From: Prolixibacteraceae bacterium
GTDB lineage: Bacteria > Bacteroidota > Bacteroidia > Bacteroidales > Prolixibacteraceae
DNA: 64,000 nt
Assembly: GCA_019163175.1 (NCBI GenBank)
Contig: JAFLKN010000014.1
Span: 53,859-117,858, forward strand
Direction of reading: 5' to 3'
Shown: positions 56,001-63,773 of the stretch, one piece after another
How positions within the stretch are numbered: position 1 is the stretch's first letter
Layout: every line of letters begins with the position of its first letter
Program-made: the position numbers and the translations under genes
The notes under the pieces: generated by a model
What the model was told of the DNA's origin: nothing
Seen by the model: only the letters and a program-made list of their open reading frames with translations
The model's database searches: none

Positions 56001-56142
56001 TAAAAACTGGATCATCGAAAGGCACACGAACGACATTCCGGGAATCAATGAATCGATAGACCTTGGTCTTGCTGCCGGGGGACCTGACAAACGGCAATAT
56101 TGGGTTGAATTTACCGACTGGAAAATTGAAGTCGCAAAATAA
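53098..56142 (+). CDS. Large exported right-handed beta-helix protein, glycoside hydrolase (GH141/GH120-like)
   Basis: 1014 residues, signal peptide ending ...CLFANAQ. Residues about 55-620 form a right-handed parallel beta-helix (FYVSPKGNDSWTGTLAKPN at the start; MLVVKGKRQILARTPN; PPRYYIENVKALLDAPGEWYFD; ISHNKLYDCGGINILANYTLMTTISHNYLTKTRGRYGIDVGG). The opening and the DAPGEWYFD segment resemble family GH141 and related beta-helix xylosidases/fucosidases, an identification I hold loosely. Two CARDB-like beta-sandwiches follow (about 635-825: VVAGSIIRLTADVFNKGAS; VKATAMARNLSSSTQ), then a DUF1349-like concanavalin domain (about 860-1010: GDFVATVKINQFGDRTHEWFRSGLFVRND). It acts outside the cell or in the periplasm. 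Confidence 0.8.
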   Translation: MKLSMMKSRTFVVLFLTIVCLFANAQNNAPHRDGKILEGEAWLPFSYPEKADFYVSPKGNDSWTGTLAKPNASGTDGPFLTLQRAQKAVRTLKAQVYKPKDAPIEKRWIGSPHPFGKGKDILVYLREGTYSLKQPLVFSPADGGERVETNLPTGAFEYHKLKDHYVTYSAYPGEKPVITGGIPVTNWTKKGNVWTAKFDADSAKMLVVKGKRQILARTPNQGYFVPPVISTSTSELNFRKGEIKNWKEMEGNRVTMLLRWHTGINSIVKVDEKSGIATFKSPQEGVVIVPPRYYIENVKALLDAPGEWYFDKNLKEISYIPANGIDDPNLVSAEVPVINNLVTVKGKLGQPVRNLRFYGLTFEGVNTGNSANKVNTDGVDGETGVMETSADKNSAISFEFAHACEIVDSEIRSCSGTGLYIHKGCYQTRILQNKLETIDNGGIYAIGPTQPGDGREITRETLISHNKLYDCGGINILANYTLMTTISHNYLTKTRGRYGIDVGGWSNLEEAIDGGYLVEYNHLDDVQMDADDSGAIKTAGMTFNSVVRRNLIHYVHAGFFNDNVAFWFDNMSIGWTSEENIYYDLEQGEWKLCAAMIEDNIYRNNFKIEAPANAPETIIEGEPEFQMSNLKIEASSKSASGQVVAGSIIRLTADVFNKGASGVAPVELYVDGKISEEKLFPVIKNNSRKIKFELRIYDAGDHQLAIGSTAYQSVKIEGQKPSVVFEDFKLSGDRLIKGEKVKATAMARNLSSSTQNMIASLFVNNQKMLSQPVELKANGAQTISFEFEPTAGKQQVRIENSAEKELNVAEGKVLDLTTMPIIQYCSAKAKPYEIEADAKANRFKITASGSDFYHAEDSYAAAYVKGIQGDFVATVKINQFGDRTHEWFRSGLFVRNDISQSFDVQPGSKGSVLVFGTPGRAGIEYDEFANGCMHKASSQNLPEHSKTPIFLKIVRHGNSFSGYISLDNKNWIIERHTNDIPGINESIDLGLAAGGPDKRQYWVEFTDWKIEVAK

Positions 56143-56184
56143 CAAGACTGGAAAGTTAAAACTAATCATTAAAAATTGAGATTT

Positions 56185-57537
56185 ATGTCTGATTTATCGA
56201 GAAGATCATTTATTGCAAAATCATCAATTGCTGTAGCCGGAGTATCCTTACTGCCAGGACTATCCGCCTGTAAACCAGGAAAAGTAAATATCGCATTCAT
56301 TGGTGTCGGCGGGCGGGCTAAAGATCACTTTCCGGATTGTATGACCGAAAACGTGGTTGCCCTGTGTGATGTAAGTGACTCTGCAGCAGCTGAAGGGTTT
56401 AAGACATTTCCAAAAGCCAAAAGGTTTAAGGATTTCAGGGTCATGTTCGACGAAATGGCCAGCGACATTGATGCGGTAATCATTGCAACTCCCGATCATA
56501 TGCACTTTGCAGCGGCTATGGCTGCCATGCAATTGGGCAAACATGTCTATGTTGAAAAACCGCTCGCGCATAACATCTGGCAAATCCGCACTTTACGGAA
56601 AGCAGCACAACATTACAAAGTCATCAATGCCATGGGAATTCAGGGACATGCTACTCCGGGAATTCGCAATGTAAAAGAATGGTACGAAGCCGGTGTTTTG
56701 GGCGAAGTGAAAGAAATCATAGCCTGGATTGATGGACCGGAATTCGATCCCAAAGGGTATTTTATGAAACCGGATACTTTTCCTCCAAAAGAAAGCAATG
56801 TGCCAGCCGAATTGGATTGGGATTTATGGGTCGGACAAGCTGCAATGAGACCATTCAGCTATTATTACCTGCCACGTTTCTGGCGGGGCTGGTACGATTT
56901 CGGCAACGGAGGACTTGGCGACTGGGGATGCCACACGCTAGATGCTCCTTTCTGGACGCTTGATCTGGGAATGCCTTTAACTGCAGAACCAATTCAAAGA
57001 CCCGATTCTCCGGAAGGTTTTATCCCGGATAAATCAACCATTAAATTTGAATTCGCTGCACGTGCGACGATGCCGGCAGTTACAATTACCTGGCTCGACG
57101 GTGGCCAAAGGCCTGAAAATCGTCCGGAGTGGGGATTGAAAGAAATGCCTAACCGGGGTATGATTATGGTTGGCGATAAAGTTTCGCTTTTAACAGGCGG
57201 AAGACCGGCTAGTCCGAAACTGTTGATTCCGGATGCCGATTGGGAAAATTTCAAGAAAAATATGCCCAAAGAAACCATTCCACGCGTAGAAGGAGGACCA
57301 ATACCAGAATGGATCAGGGCAATTAAAGGCGAGGGACCAATACCGGGAGCTAACTTTGAATATTCAGCCCGCCTCTCTGAAATGGCTGCCGTTGGAGTTC
57401 TGTCACAGCGGGTGAATATGCGCCTGGAATATGATGCAGAAAATATGAAAATTAAGGATCATCCAGAACTGGATGTATACATCAAGGAGCCGGTTCGCAA
57501 AGGATGGGAATATGGCGAAGATCTTTGGAAAAGCTAG
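56185..57537 (+). CDS. Gfo/Idh/MocA-family oxidoreductase, Tat leader with lipobox
   Basis: 450 residues from ATG 56185 (MSDLSRRSFIAKSSIAV); a TTG at 56176 is in frame but not needed. The leader pairs twin arginines with LSAC, a probable lipobox. Dinucleotide start VNIAFIGVGGRAKDHF, ATPDHMHFAAAMAAM, VYVEKPLAHN with the conserved Lys, then the substrate domain FWRGWYDFGNGGLGDWGCHTLDAPFWTLDLG, the GDWGCH His being the expected general base. This is the classical secreted branch related to glucose-fructose oxidoreductase. It is 42 bp after the beta-helix protein, so a joint role in glycan breakdown is likely. Confidence 0.9.
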   Translation: MSDLSRRSFIAKSSIAVAGVSLLPGLSACKPGKVNIAFIGVGGRAKDHFPDCMTENVVALCDVSDSAAAEGFKTFPKAKRFKDFRVMFDEMASDIDAVIIATPDHMHFAAAMAAMQLGKHVYVEKPLAHNIWQIRTLRKAAQHYKVINAMGIQGHATPGIRNVKEWYEAGVLGEVKEIIAWIDGPEFDPKGYFMKPDTFPPKESNVPAELDWDLWVGQAAMRPFSYYYLPRFWRGWYDFGNGGLGDWGCHTLDAPFWTLDLGMPLTAEPIQRPDSPEGFIPDKSTIKFEFAARATMPAVTITWLDGGQRPENRPEWGLKEMPNRGMIMVGDKVSLLTGGRPASPKLLIPDADWENFKKNMPKETIPRVEGGPIPEWIRAIKGEGPIPGANFEYSARLSEMAAVGVLSQRVNMRLEYDAENMKIKDHPELDVYIKEPVRKGWEYGEDLWKS

Positions 57538-57602
57538 AAAATTAAAGTTATGAATGGCTCAGCATTCAAGCATTTGATTCACGATCAATAAAAAATAGAA
57601 AG

Positions 57603-58865
57603 ATGAAACGAAAAGAAAATCTATCATCTAAAAACCGGGAAGAAATAAAGCCGCTATCCCGCCGATCGTTTTTAAGCACTTCTGCTTTTGGAGTAGCAGC
57701 TCTCGGAATGTCTCAATTCAGTTGTTCCGGCGGAAAAAGTGCCACCAAACAAGGAGTTGAAGTTCCAAAAATTCAGGGATTTGAGGACACTTCGAAAGTT
57801 GTTGATCCATACAAAGGATGGGTGTCGTTTTCTGATCGGAAAATCCGGGTTGGACTGGTTGGTCACGGCGTGTGCAAGTTCGGCTCTCAGTTTGGGTTTC
57901 AAAATCATCCTAATGTTGAAGTGGTAGCTGTAAGCGACCTGATTCCTGAACGTTGTGCCGCGATGGCTAAAGCTTGTAATTGTTCGAAAACCTATCCTTC
58001 GCTCGAAGAGTTGGTGAAAGACAAAACCATTGAAGCCGTTTTTGTAGCCACCGACGCTCCAAACCATGTTCGTCATTGTCTGGAAGTATTGAAACATGGA
58101 AAGCACGTAGCAGTTGCTGTTCCAGCTGTATATGGCTCGCTGGAAGATGCTGACCGGCTGTTTGAAGCCGTTAAATCAAGCGGATTGAAATACATGATGT
58201 TTGAAACTTCAATGTTCAGGGAGAGCCTTTATGCAATGCACCAAATTTACAAGTCAGGAGGATTTGGTGAGTTGGTTTACTCTGAAGGCGAATATTACCA
58301 CTACATGGAACAACCAATAGATTCGTACAAAAACTGGCGTGTCGGACTTCCACCGCAACTGTACCCAACGCACTCCAATGCCTTTCACATTTGTGTAACT
58401 GGCGGAAGTTTTACCGAAGTTTCGTGCCTGGGAATGCCAAGCAAAATTGAACATCTGAAACCTGCCAACAACATTTATAAAAACCCGTTTGGCACTGAAA
58501 TCGCCCTATTCCGAACCAGTGAAGGCGGAACGGCACGAATGGCTGTCAGCTGGGATACTCCGGGTGACGAAGGCGAACGTGGGCGTATCCGTGGACAACG
58601 GGGTTCTTTCTACGACAAATATCAGGGACTCGAAACCCATCTGACCGATACAAACCGGCCACCACTTCCACCGGGAATGCCATTGGGTGGACACGGTGGT
58701 TCGCATGGTTACCTGACCAACGAATTTGTCCATTCCATTCTTCAGGATCGCAAGCCCCTGGTAAATATTGCTATGGCTCTTAATCTGACTGTCTCAGGAA
58801 TTGTAGCGCATCAATCGGCAATGAAAGATGGCGAACTGCTGAAAATTCCGCAATACAAATTCTAA
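57603..58865 (+). CDS. Divergent Gfo/Idh/MocA protein resembling GH109, Tat leader
   Basis: 420 residues. Leader PLSRRSFLSTSAFGVAALGMSQFSCSGG has twin arginines and a possible lipobox (QFSC). Rossmann start VGLVGHGVCKFG. In place of EKP it reads HVAVAVPAVYGSLEDAD, like the EVPAA of GH109, and the substrate part has YPTHSNAFHICVTGGSFTEVSCLG, matching the YPTHGLGP block of the GH109 gene at 14357. The Lys of EKP is missing, so simple dehydrogenase chemistry is doubtful; NAD-dependent glycosidase activity is the alternative. Followed 16 bp later by the TIM-barrel protein. Confidence 0.85.
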   Translation: MKRKENLSSKNREEIKPLSRRSFLSTSAFGVAALGMSQFSCSGGKSATKQGVEVPKIQGFEDTSKVVDPYKGWVSFSDRKIRVGLVGHGVCKFGSQFGFQNHPNVEVVAVSDLIPERCAAMAKACNCSKTYPSLEELVKDKTIEAVFVATDAPNHVRHCLEVLKHGKHVAVAVPAVYGSLEDADRLFEAVKSSGLKYMMFETSMFRESLYAMHQIYKSGGFGELVYSEGEYYHYMEQPIDSYKNWRVGLPPQLYPTHSNAFHICVTGGSFTEVSCLGMPSKIEHLKPANNIYKNPFGTEIALFRTSEGGTARMAVSWDTPGDEGERGRIRGQRGSFYDKYQGLETHLTDTNRPPLPPGMPLGGHGGSHGYLTNEFVHSILQDRKPLVNIAMALNLTVSGIVAHQSAMKDGELLKIPQYKF

Positions 58866-58881
58866 AAGTACTTTTCCTGAA

Positions 58882-60465
58882 ATGATTGACAGACGCGACT
58901 TTCTTAAACTATCGGCATTGGCAGGCATCGGTTCCTGGGCAGGATTCAGTTCCTTCACTTCATTTAAACGAAGTGGTATCCGGAGCTTTAGTCTTTGCAC
59001 CACCACGATCGTTCTGAAAAACAATCCTGATTTTTTTAATTTGATTGTAAGCAGCGGTGTTACTGATGTGTGGATGCCCATTTTCCTGAATGGCTACTGG
59101 CCCTACCCTATGGAAGATCTTTTGTTTTGGAAAAAACGATTTGAGGAAAAAGGAGTCGCTGTTTATGCACTGACAGTTCCGTTAGGACATCCGGGCAGTT
59201 CGCTGGGCAATGATGCTTCATTTGATACAACTCCCCAACGCTGGCCGCGAAGTGTTGATGTTGATGGTAAAAAGTATTCAGGAACTTCGGTACATCCAAT
59301 TGTAACCGACGAGAATTGCACTGCCATTCAAAAGGCCAGTCAGGCCGGTTTTAAAAAGATGTTTCTTGACGATGATTTCCGACTGGCACGAAGCCCCGGA
59401 AACATTGGCGGCTGCTTCTGTCCTGAACATCAACAGGAATTTCTCGATAAATACGGTTATGCAGAGAACGATTGGAATGACTTAAAACAAAACATCAGGG
59501 AGCGAAATCTGACTACAGTTTTAAACAGTTGGATTAACTTTAATTGCGATCAACTTACCGCATCATTCAAGGCTCAACAGGCTGCTGCTCCGGAAGTGGA
59601 CCTCGGAATTATGGTGATGTATCTGGGTGCCGAAAAGGCTGGAATCCGCCTGACAGATTACAAAGGATCATTGATGCGGGTTGGTGAACTGATGTTCGAA
59701 GACCGGCATTTTTCACCTGTAAAAGGCAAAACGGATGAGTTGTTCAGTGCACTTTTTCATCGAAGATTTGTCAACCCCGAAATGGCATTCAGCGAAACAA
59801 CAGCGTATCCGCCAACCAAACTTTCAGCAAAAAATATGGCGGCAAAACTGCACATCACAACCATTGCCGATATCCGAAATACCATGATGATGAGCGGACT
59901 GGATCCATTCCCTTTTGCTCATTGGGAAACACTGGCTCCAACCATGAAAAAGGCAGCGGCTATGCACCGAAAAATTTCAGGACAAAAACCCGAAGGACCT
60001 TTCAAACATTACTGGGGCGAAAGCAGTCGGATGATAGGAACCGACAAACCGTACAGCCTTTTTCTGGCTTCCGGAATTCCGTTTGAAGTCACTGAAATTC
60101 CTGCATCAGATGGCTGGACTTTCCTTTCAGATTTTGATGCAAAAGATGTGAGTTCAGGCAAGCTTAAATCAAATGGAACCACATTCATAGTTGGTTCAGG
60201 AACTGATCAAAATCCATCAGGAATGAGATTTCTGACGGAGAATCTATCGGAAATCTTTGCCTTCAAACATGAAATCGTTTCAAAACTAAAAGGCATACCG
60301 TATGTCGAAGAAGATAAACCTGTTGTTTGTACCTGGTATCCCAAAATTAAATCGGTCTTGCTCTGGAACTTATCAGAGACCAAAGAATCGTTTACAATCA
60401 AACTAGACGGCCAAATACGAAACATAGAAATTGATGGTCTGGATGCTGAACTTATCAAAATCTGA
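58882..60465 (+). CDS. Tat-exported TIM-barrel protein of unknown activity
   Basis: 527 residues; leader IDRRDFLKLSALAGIGSWAG with twin arginines. I do not recognise a named family. The first 300 residues read like a (beta/alpha)8 barrel: FFNLIVSSGVTDVWMPIFLN, KGVAVYALTVPLGHPG, KMFLDDDFRLARSPGNIGGCFCPEHQQEFLDKYG (clustered acids and a two-Cys turn), VDLGIMVMYLGAEKAG. The C-terminal part is a beta-rich domain (TTFIVGSGTDQNPSG, VLLWNLSETKESFTIKLDGQ) like those ending many glycosidases. A retaining or inverting glycoside hydrolase is the most likely class. It sits between the GH109-like and GH20/67-like genes at 16- to 17-bp gaps. Confidence 0.75.
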   Translation: MIDRRDFLKLSALAGIGSWAGFSSFTSFKRSGIRSFSLCTTTIVLKNNPDFFNLIVSSGVTDVWMPIFLNGYWPYPMEDLLFWKKRFEEKGVAVYALTVPLGHPGSSLGNDASFDTTPQRWPRSVDVDGKKYSGTSVHPIVTDENCTAIQKASQAGFKKMFLDDDFRLARSPGNIGGCFCPEHQQEFLDKYGYAENDWNDLKQNIRERNLTTVLNSWINFNCDQLTASFKAQQAAAPEVDLGIMVMYLGAEKAGIRLTDYKGSLMRVGELMFEDRHFSPVKGKTDELFSALFHRRFVNPEMAFSETTAYPPTKLSAKNMAAKLHITTIADIRNTMMMSGLDPFPFAHWETLAPTMKKAAAMHRKISGQKPEGPFKHYWGESSRMIGTDKPYSLFLASGIPFEVTEIPASDGWTFLSDFDAKDVSSGKLKSNGTTFIVGSGTDQNPSGMRFLTENLSEIFAFKHEIVSKLKGIPYVEEDKPVVCTWYPKIKSVLLWNLSETKESFTIKLDGQIRNIEIDGLDAELIKI

Positions 60466-60482
60466 AAATAAATAAACTAACT

Positions 60483-62819
60483 ATGAAAACATCATTGAAT
60501 TTCTTCAGACTTGTAGCAATCATACTTTTATTTGCCACAGTATCTTTATCCGCCCAAAACATAGATTTCAGCAAAGCGGGAATCGTTGTTTCAACTAGCA
60601 TAAAGTCGCCGGTAAAAGAAACAGTGATCAGGGTTTTACAGGAAGAAGTTGCCCAGCGAACCATGATTAAACTGCCATTAAGCAACTCCTTAGTTAAAAG
60701 TGCAATAATTCTTGCCACCGCGAATGATTCAGAAGTTAATGGACTCACAGTGCCTAAATTTTCGGGTGTAAATCTTCCGGAAAACAAAGCTGAAGGATTT
60801 CGGTTGGTTGCCGAAAATCAATCGGGAAAGCAAATTCTTTGGCTGATTGGAGCCGATGAACGCGGAGTTCTTTTTGCTGTTGGTCAGTTTTTAAGGACGG
60901 CCGAATTGACAAAAAACAAGATCATTTTCAATCAAAAAAATGAAATTGCGTCTTCTCCTTCGTATTCTATCCGAGGACACCAAATTGGCTACCGAAACAC
61001 CGCTAATTCTTGGGACTCGTGGAATCCACAACAATTCGAAAAATACTTTCGAGAACTGGCTTTGTTTGGTACCAACTGCATAGAAAACATTCCTTTTCAA
61101 GATGGTCCACTGGGTCCGGTAATGAAATTTGAACGGGATGTAATGAATACTAAACTAAGCGAAATTTGCCAGAATTATGGACTCGATTATTGGGTTTGGA
61201 CGCCGGCAGACGGTGATTTATCGAAAGATGAAGTCTTTCAGTCAGGCGTAAAAAAACATGCTGAATTCTATAAAAACTGCCCCAAACTCGATGGTGTATT
61301 TTTTCCCGGAGGCGACCCCGGCGACAATCATCCCAAATATGTTATGCCGTTTCTAAAAGCTATTGCGGCTGAATTGAAAAAATATCATCCGAACGCAGGA
61401 GTTTGGATTTCATTGCAGGGATTCAGCTACGAGCAGGTCGATTATTTCTTCGAGTATCTCAACAAAAATAATCCGGACTGGCTGGCTGGCGTGGTTTCTG
61501 GCCCGAGTAGTCCGGACATGGCCGAAACCCGATTTCGCCTTCCAGCAAAATACAAACACCGTCATTATCCCGATTTAACGCACACCGTACGTTGCCAGTA
61601 TCCAACCGAAAACTGGGATCAGGCTTTTGCACTCACCGAAGGTCGCGAAGTTTGCAATCCGCAGCCATTCTATTACGCCAAAGTTCATAACCGATATGCA
61701 CCCTTCACCGATGGGTTCCTCTCCTATTCCGACGGAACACACGACGATGTAAACAAAGTAGTTTGGAGTCAGATGGGCTGGAATCCGGATAAAGATGTTA
61801 CACAGGTGGTAGCCGAATATTGCCGGTTTTTCTTCGGAAATTCATTGGCAACACAAGGCGCCGATGGAATTCTGGCATTGGAACGTAACTGGGTCGGCCC
61901 GGTGGAAGAAAATGGAGGTGTTGAAACCACACTGGCTTTCTGGCAAAATATGGAAGCCAAACATCCGGAGCTGAAAGGCAACTGGCGATGGGAGCAACTG
62001 GTAATGAGGGCTTATTACGACACTTATGTACGTCGTCGGAAAATCTACGAGCAAAACCTTGAAAAAGAGGCCAATTTGGTTTTGGCACAAGCCGGAAAAA
62101 TCGGGTCAGAAAAAGCCATGACCGATGCTTTGGCGCTGGTTAATATGGCCGATAATGATCTGGTTTCACCCGAACTGAGACAACGGGTCTTTGATTACTG
62201 CGAGGCCTTGTGGCATTCGGTGGGAGCACAAACCAGCGTAAAAAAATACAATGCCAGCGGTGCCGAGCGTGGAGCAATCCTCGATTTTATTGACTACCCG
62301 TTGAATAACCGCTGGTGGCTGGCCGATGAGTTCGACAAAGTTCGCAAAATGGCTACTGAGCAAGAAAAACTCGACCGACTTGAAGTTATCTGCAACTGGG
62401 AAAACCCGGAAACAGGAAGTTACTACGACAATGTATCTGACTTATCAAAAGGGCCACGGGTTAAAACGCACACAGAAGATGCAACTGATGTGGCCTGGTG
62501 GGACAACGGCATGAGTCGAAAACGTCTGTCAACCCAACTTTTCCAAAATTTTCCGAAGCTGGAATATGCTGATCTCGATCCCGATGGTCGCTATATTATT
62601 CGCATTGCTGGATATGGCGATGCATTGGTTCGCGTGGATGGCGAACGAATTGAACCCACTATTTACAACAAAGGGCTGGAAGAATTCAAGGAGTTTCTGG
62701 TCAACCAGAAATTTGTGAGCGACGGTAAGCTAGTGGTTACCTTCGATCAGCCTGAAGAATCGAAACTGAACTGGAGACAGCACTCTAAGATTTGTGATAT
62801 TTGGTTACTGAAGAAATAG
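60483..62819 (+). CDS. Exported GH20/GH67/GH84-like TIM-barrel glycoside hydrolase
   Basis: 778 residues with a signal peptide (ends ...VSLSAQ, about 25). Residues about 30-155 form the alpha/beta domain that precedes the barrel in GH20, GH67 and GH84 enzymes (ADERGVLFAVGQFLR is its usual last helix). The barrel begins SIRGHQIGYRNTANSWDSWN and has DGVFFPGGDPGDNH as a candidate acid cluster, GVWISLQGFSYEQVDYFFEYL and VVSGPSSPDM. The C-terminal 300 residues are helical, then a short beta-domain. Neither the GH20 D-E pair nor the GH67 glucuronidase residues are clear, so family and substrate remain open; hexosaminidase and alpha-glucuronidase are the two classes to consider. Confidence 0.72.
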   Translation: MKTSLNFFRLVAIILLFATVSLSAQNIDFSKAGIVVSTSIKSPVKETVIRVLQEEVAQRTMIKLPLSNSLVKSAIILATANDSEVNGLTVPKFSGVNLPENKAEGFRLVAENQSGKQILWLIGADERGVLFAVGQFLRTAELTKNKIIFNQKNEIASSPSYSIRGHQIGYRNTANSWDSWNPQQFEKYFRELALFGTNCIENIPFQDGPLGPVMKFERDVMNTKLSEICQNYGLDYWVWTPADGDLSKDEVFQSGVKKHAEFYKNCPKLDGVFFPGGDPGDNHPKYVMPFLKAIAAELKKYHPNAGVWISLQGFSYEQVDYFFEYLNKNNPDWLAGVVSGPSSPDMAETRFRLPAKYKHRHYPDLTHTVRCQYPTENWDQAFALTEGREVCNPQPFYYAKVHNRYAPFTDGFLSYSDGTHDDVNKVVWSQMGWNPDKDVTQVVAEYCRFFFGNSLATQGADGILALERNWVGPVEENGGVETTLAFWQNMEAKHPELKGNWRWEQLVMRAYYDTYVRRRKIYEQNLEKEANLVLAQAGKIGSEKAMTDALALVNMADNDLVSPELRQRVFDYCEALWHSVGAQTSVKKYNASGAERGAILDFIDYPLNNRWWLADEFDKVRKMATEQEKLDRLEVICNWENPETGSYYDNVSDLSKGPRVKTHTEDATDVAWWDNGMSRKRLSTQLFQNFPKLEYADLDPDGRYIIRIAGYGDALVRVDGERIEPTIYNKGLEEFKEFLVNQKFVSDGKLVVTFDQPEESKLNWRQHSKICDIWLLKK

Positions 62820-62823
62820 TTGT

Positions 62824-62862
62824 ACCAGACCTGACAGGTTTTGAAACCTATTAGGTTTAATA
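62824..62862. repeat. Imperfect hairpin of the AACCTGACAGGTTT type
   Basis: AGACCTGACAGGTTT and AAACCTATTAGGTTT face each other around a short loop (about 62827-62857), with 12 of 15 positions pairing and a near-match to a palindrome seen between genes of many Bacteroidota. It falls in the 51-bp spacer before the DHDPS-family gene, so it may be a decayed intergenic repeat. Confidence 0.5.
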
Positions 62863-62870
62863 CCGAAATC

Positions 62871-63773
62871 ATGAAACAACTTTATCCACTATTCGGCATT
62901 GTTACCGTTTTAAATACGCCCTTCAAAACCGATAACACCATCGATTTTAGGGCTCTGAGAAACAATGTCAGCGAAGCGATGAATGCCGGTGTTGCAGGAT
63001 TTCTGGTTCCTGCAATGGCTTCTGAAGTGTATAAATTATCGGAAGATGAACGTGTAAAAATGGTTGAAACAGTTCTGGAAAAAGTAGATCGTAAATTGCC
63101 TGTATTTGCCGGAGCAGGTGAAACTGAAATCGGAAAAAGCAAACGAATTATTGCCAGATATCTTGAACTTGGCTGCAGAAATGTCCTTTTCCAAATTCCG
63201 TACGTGGACGATAAGCAATTCAGGGCGCATTTTGAAGAACTGGCTGGAATGGATGTTGAAATGATCATGTTGCAAGACTGGAGCGCTTCCGGATACGGAT
63301 TGCCTGATGAACTGATTTGCGAATTGTTTGAATCGGTGGAATCCTTTCGCTGCCTCAAAATAGAAACGGTTCCGGCGGGAGTAAAATATTCACGCATTCT
63401 GGAACTGACCAGTGGCCGACTGAATGTGAGCGGAGGTTGGGCAGTAACACAAATGATTGAAGGTTTAAAGCGCGGTGTTCATGCATTTATGCCCACCGGA
63501 ATGCATTGGATTTATGCTGAAATTTACCGACTCTGGACTTCTGGGAAAGAAGAGGAAGCAACGCTTTTATTCCATCAGATTCTTCCGGTTCTGGCTTTCT
63601 CCAACCAGCATCTGGATATTTCCATTCACTTTTTCAAACAGCTGCTAAACAGGCAGGGTATCTACCCTACTGCAAATGTCCGCAAACCCCTGTTGCCGTT
63701 CGATTCGGTTCATCAGCAAATCGCAGATCAGTTAATTGACAAGATCATTGACATTGAAAGCAAATTGAAATGA
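62871..63773 (+). CDS. Dihydrodipicolinate-synthase/N-acetylneuraminate-lyase family protein
   Basis: 300 residues from ATG 62871 (MKQLYPLFGIVTVLNTPFKTDN); a TTG at 62841 is in frame but lies within the hairpin repeat. TIM-barrel class I aldolase family, cytoplasmic. The Schiff-base Lys is expected in FRCLKIETVPAG near residue 164. The YNxP motif with the helper Tyr (before the Lys strand) is replaced by LQDWSASGYGLP, found in sugar-acid lyase/dehydratase branches rather than in DapA. GWAVTQMIEGLKRGVHAFMP forms the last strands. It probably cleaves or dehydrates a 2-keto sugar acid. Its stop overlaps the next start (ATGA), so the two are coupled. Confidence 0.87.
   Translation: MKQLYPLFGIVTVLNTPFKTDNTIDFRALRNNVSEAMNAGVAGFLVPAMASEVYKLSEDERVKMVETVLEKVDRKLPVFAGAGETEIGKSKRIIARYLELGCRNVLFQIPYVDDKQFRAHFEELAGMDVEMIMLQDWSASGYGLPDELICELFESVESFRCLKIETVPAGVKYSRILELTSGRLNVSGGWAVTQMIEGLKRGVHAFMPTGMHWIYAEIYRLWTSGKEEEATLLFHQILPVLAFSNQHLDISIHFFKQLLNRQGIYPTANVRKPLLPFDSVHQQIADQLIDKIIDIESKLK

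Noticed and set aside
62841..62870. TTG-initiated longer DHDPS-family protein
   Set aside because: The extra residues fall inside the AACCTGACAGGTTT-type hairpin and lack family character; ATG 62871 fits the usual start.
62882..63397. A 171-codon minus-strand frame
   Set aside because: Antisense to the DHDPS-family gene with no recognisable protein features.
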